Below, piece after piece: positions 14,274 through 15,302 of a stretch of DNA of 15,302 bases. A program made the position numbers and the translations under genes. A model generated the notes under the pieces. That model saw only the letters and a list, made by a program, of their open reading frames with translations. It was not told where the DNA came from and made no database searches. Each line of letters opens with the position of its first letter. The stretch's first letter is position 1. The stretch spans positions 1-15,302 of the forward strand of contig JAFNYG010000072.1 of NCBI GenBank assembly GCA_017383325.1, written 5' to 3'. This DNA is from Alphaproteobacteria bacterium. GTDB taxonomy: Bacteria > Pseudomonadota > Alphaproteobacteria > Rs-D84.

Positions 14274-15302
14274 ATGAAAAAAATCGCGATATTTTCTGTA
14301 TTAATGATTGGAATTTTTGGCGATGCGCTGTGCGCGACGCGCCCGACGGGCCGTGCACCATCACGCGGCCAATCCGCAACCACCGCCCCGCAAACGACTA
14401 CATCTGCGCGCGCCGCCGTGGGCGCACGAACCGGCACACGCGCCACCGCGAATACCAAGGTTGTAAATCGCGGACGCGCGGCAACATCACAGCCCACACC
14501 TGTCGTTGCGGCACGCGCCGGCATTACACAAAAGGCGATTAACACCGGGACCAAGGTCGCAACCGCAACCAAGAACATCACCGTCAGCGAAGAATGTCAA
14601 CAGAAATACGATGGATGTATGGACTCGTTCTGCATGTTGGACAACGAAAACGGTGGCAGATGTATATGCAGTGATAAAAACGCAGAACTTGATTCTATCC
14701 TGGCTGAAATCGAAAAACTGGACCAACAATCTTACCAAATGGCAACATTCGGGGTTGAGAAGCTGGAAATGGGCACCGATGCCGAAGATGCGATCGCCCA
14801 GGCAAATGCCGTTGCTCAATCCATCATAAATCAGGATACGGCAGATTCAAAAACATCACGTCGCAAACTGGATTTATCGTTATGGGACACAACCACCATC
14901 TTTGAAGACGACGAAGACATCTTTGGTGAATCCGCCATGTCCCCAATCGAAAGCAACGAAGGCGACGACCTGCACCGCGTTGCATCCCAACTTTGTTCTG
15001 CACAAATACCCGAATGTTCATCTGACCTTCAAATGTTGCAACTGATGTATGCCCAACGCATAAAATCAGACTGTGCCGCATATGAAAACAGTCTAAAACA
15101 ACAAAAAAATTCCAGTGCTCAAAAACTTGCCACCGCTGAAAAGGCTTTACGCGAAGCCGCCCTGGAACAATTACGCACTGCCAACAAATACGATCTGGGG
15201 CAATGCACCATTGAATTCAGAAAGTGCATGCAAACGACTGCTGGATGTGGCGACGACTTTTCCAGCTGTGCCAGCATGATTGCCATGGACAACACGAACG
15301 TC
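14274..15302 (+). CDS. Exported Cys-ladder protein H, 3' end beyond the window
   Basis: 343 residues are visible and the frame is open at the window end. Signal peptide 1-21 (KKIAIFSVLMIGIFG, cleavage near LCA|T). Residues 22-105 are an Arg/Thr/Ala-rich basic linker like that of C. First cluster C108-x6-C115-x4-C120-x9-C130-x-C132 (CMDSFC, CICS). Helical segment with GVEKLEMG, W204, acidic EDDEDIFGE at 211-219, then C241/C248/C267, with the 19-residue step also found in A and B. After exactly 43 residues comes C311, C318, C325, C332 (CGDDFSSC). NKYDLGQC and KCMQT are identical to gene A, so H is closest to A over this part. The missing part should hold the second half of the core and the RNCHVC tail if H follows A/B. 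The start is set by GGGGAAGG. Function unknown. Confidence 0.9.
   Translation, partial: MKKIAIFSVLMIGIFGDALCATRPTGRAPSRGQSATTAPQTTTSARAAVGARTGTRATANTKVVNRGRAATSQPTPVVAARAGITQKAINTGTKVATATKNITVSEECQQKYDGCMDSFCMLDNENGGRCICSDKNAELDSILAEIEKLDQQSYQMATFGVEKLEMGTDAEDAIAQANAVAQSIINQDTADSKTSRRKLDLSLWDTTTIFEDDEDIFGESAMSPIESNEGDDLHRVASQLCSAQIPECSSDLQMLQLMYAQRIKSDCAAYENSLKQQKNSSAQKLATAEKALREAALEQLRTANKYDLGQCTIEFRKCMQTTAGCGDDFSSCASMIAMDNTNV

Noticed and set aside
14274..14336. Lipoprotein signal in H (C20) or B (C18)
   Set aside because: The residues before the cysteine (DAL, GTV) do not fit a lipobox, while a signal peptidase I site fits one residue later.
14258..14829. Frames on both strands overlapping the start of H
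   Set aside because: The frame from 14274 has a signal peptide and the ladder cysteines at the exact spacing of A, B and C; the others are shadows.
1..15302. tRNA, rRNA, CRISPR arrays, insertion sequences, phage genes
   Set aside because: None seen: no regularly spaced repeats with spacers, no transposase-like frame, no cloverleaf noticed between genes. Small non-coding RNAs cannot be excluded by eye.

Overview
The window looks like the chromosome of an uncultured alphaproteobacterium, possibly of the gut or host-associated type. It carries a CcrM-type cell-cycle DNA methyltransferase with the alphaproteobacterial C-terminal domain, a normal NrdR and a normal IF-1, at moderate G+C. It is dominated by genes for exported, cysteine-rich proteins that I cannot assign to any named family. 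The first ~124 bases do not fit: they encode a Firmicutes-like RnpA fragment at ~62% G+C, fused to a broken lytic transglycosylase gene at ~38% G+C. I read this as an assembly chimera or contig-edge artefact.

Layout. 1-128: RnpA fragment (+), with a junction near 119-128. 126-328: N-terminus of an exported lytic transglycosylase-like protein (-), directly behind nrdR (335-835, -). ccrM (1004-2104, +) is divergent from nrdR. Two back-to-back hairpins (2127-2195) separate ccrM from two tandem exported paralogues read leftwards: B (4676-6862) then A (2198-4651), 24 nt apart and probably one operon. infA (7003-7248, +) sits alone with its own promoter and terminator. Then come paralogue C (7324-9762, +) and the small exported Cys-rich proteins D (9806-10531, +) and E (10607-10924, +). 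A strong shared terminator follows, then F (10976-13027, -), a distant exported relative with glycine zippers. G (13154-14170, +) is a two-helix inner-membrane protein with a cytoplasmic domain and a probably leaderless mRNA. H (14274 to the window end, +) is a fourth clear paralogue, cut by the window edge.

The main discovery is the family A/B/C/H. Each has a Sec signal peptide, a variable linker, then cysteines at nearly fixed distances: C-x6-C-x4-C-x9-C-x-C (with CMDxFC), later a C...C...DC group, then exactly 43 residues of predicted helix, then C-x6-C-x6-C-x6-C with a CGxNFxNC end. A and B each have 36 cysteines after the N-terminal signal region, in one-to-one correspondence, and share a C-terminal motif (RNCHVC...CEDxxM-stop). 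The repeated C-x6-C pairs suggest stacked disulphide-stapled helical hairpins, by analogy with twin-CxnC proteins, in an extracytoplasmic structure. Two neighbours (B tail and F) carry glycine-zipper segments that could enter a membrane. Several genes share an extended -10 of the form TGATARAAT, and most exported-protein genes have G-run ribosome-binding leaders, which hints at co-expression. The function of the system is not evident from sequence.
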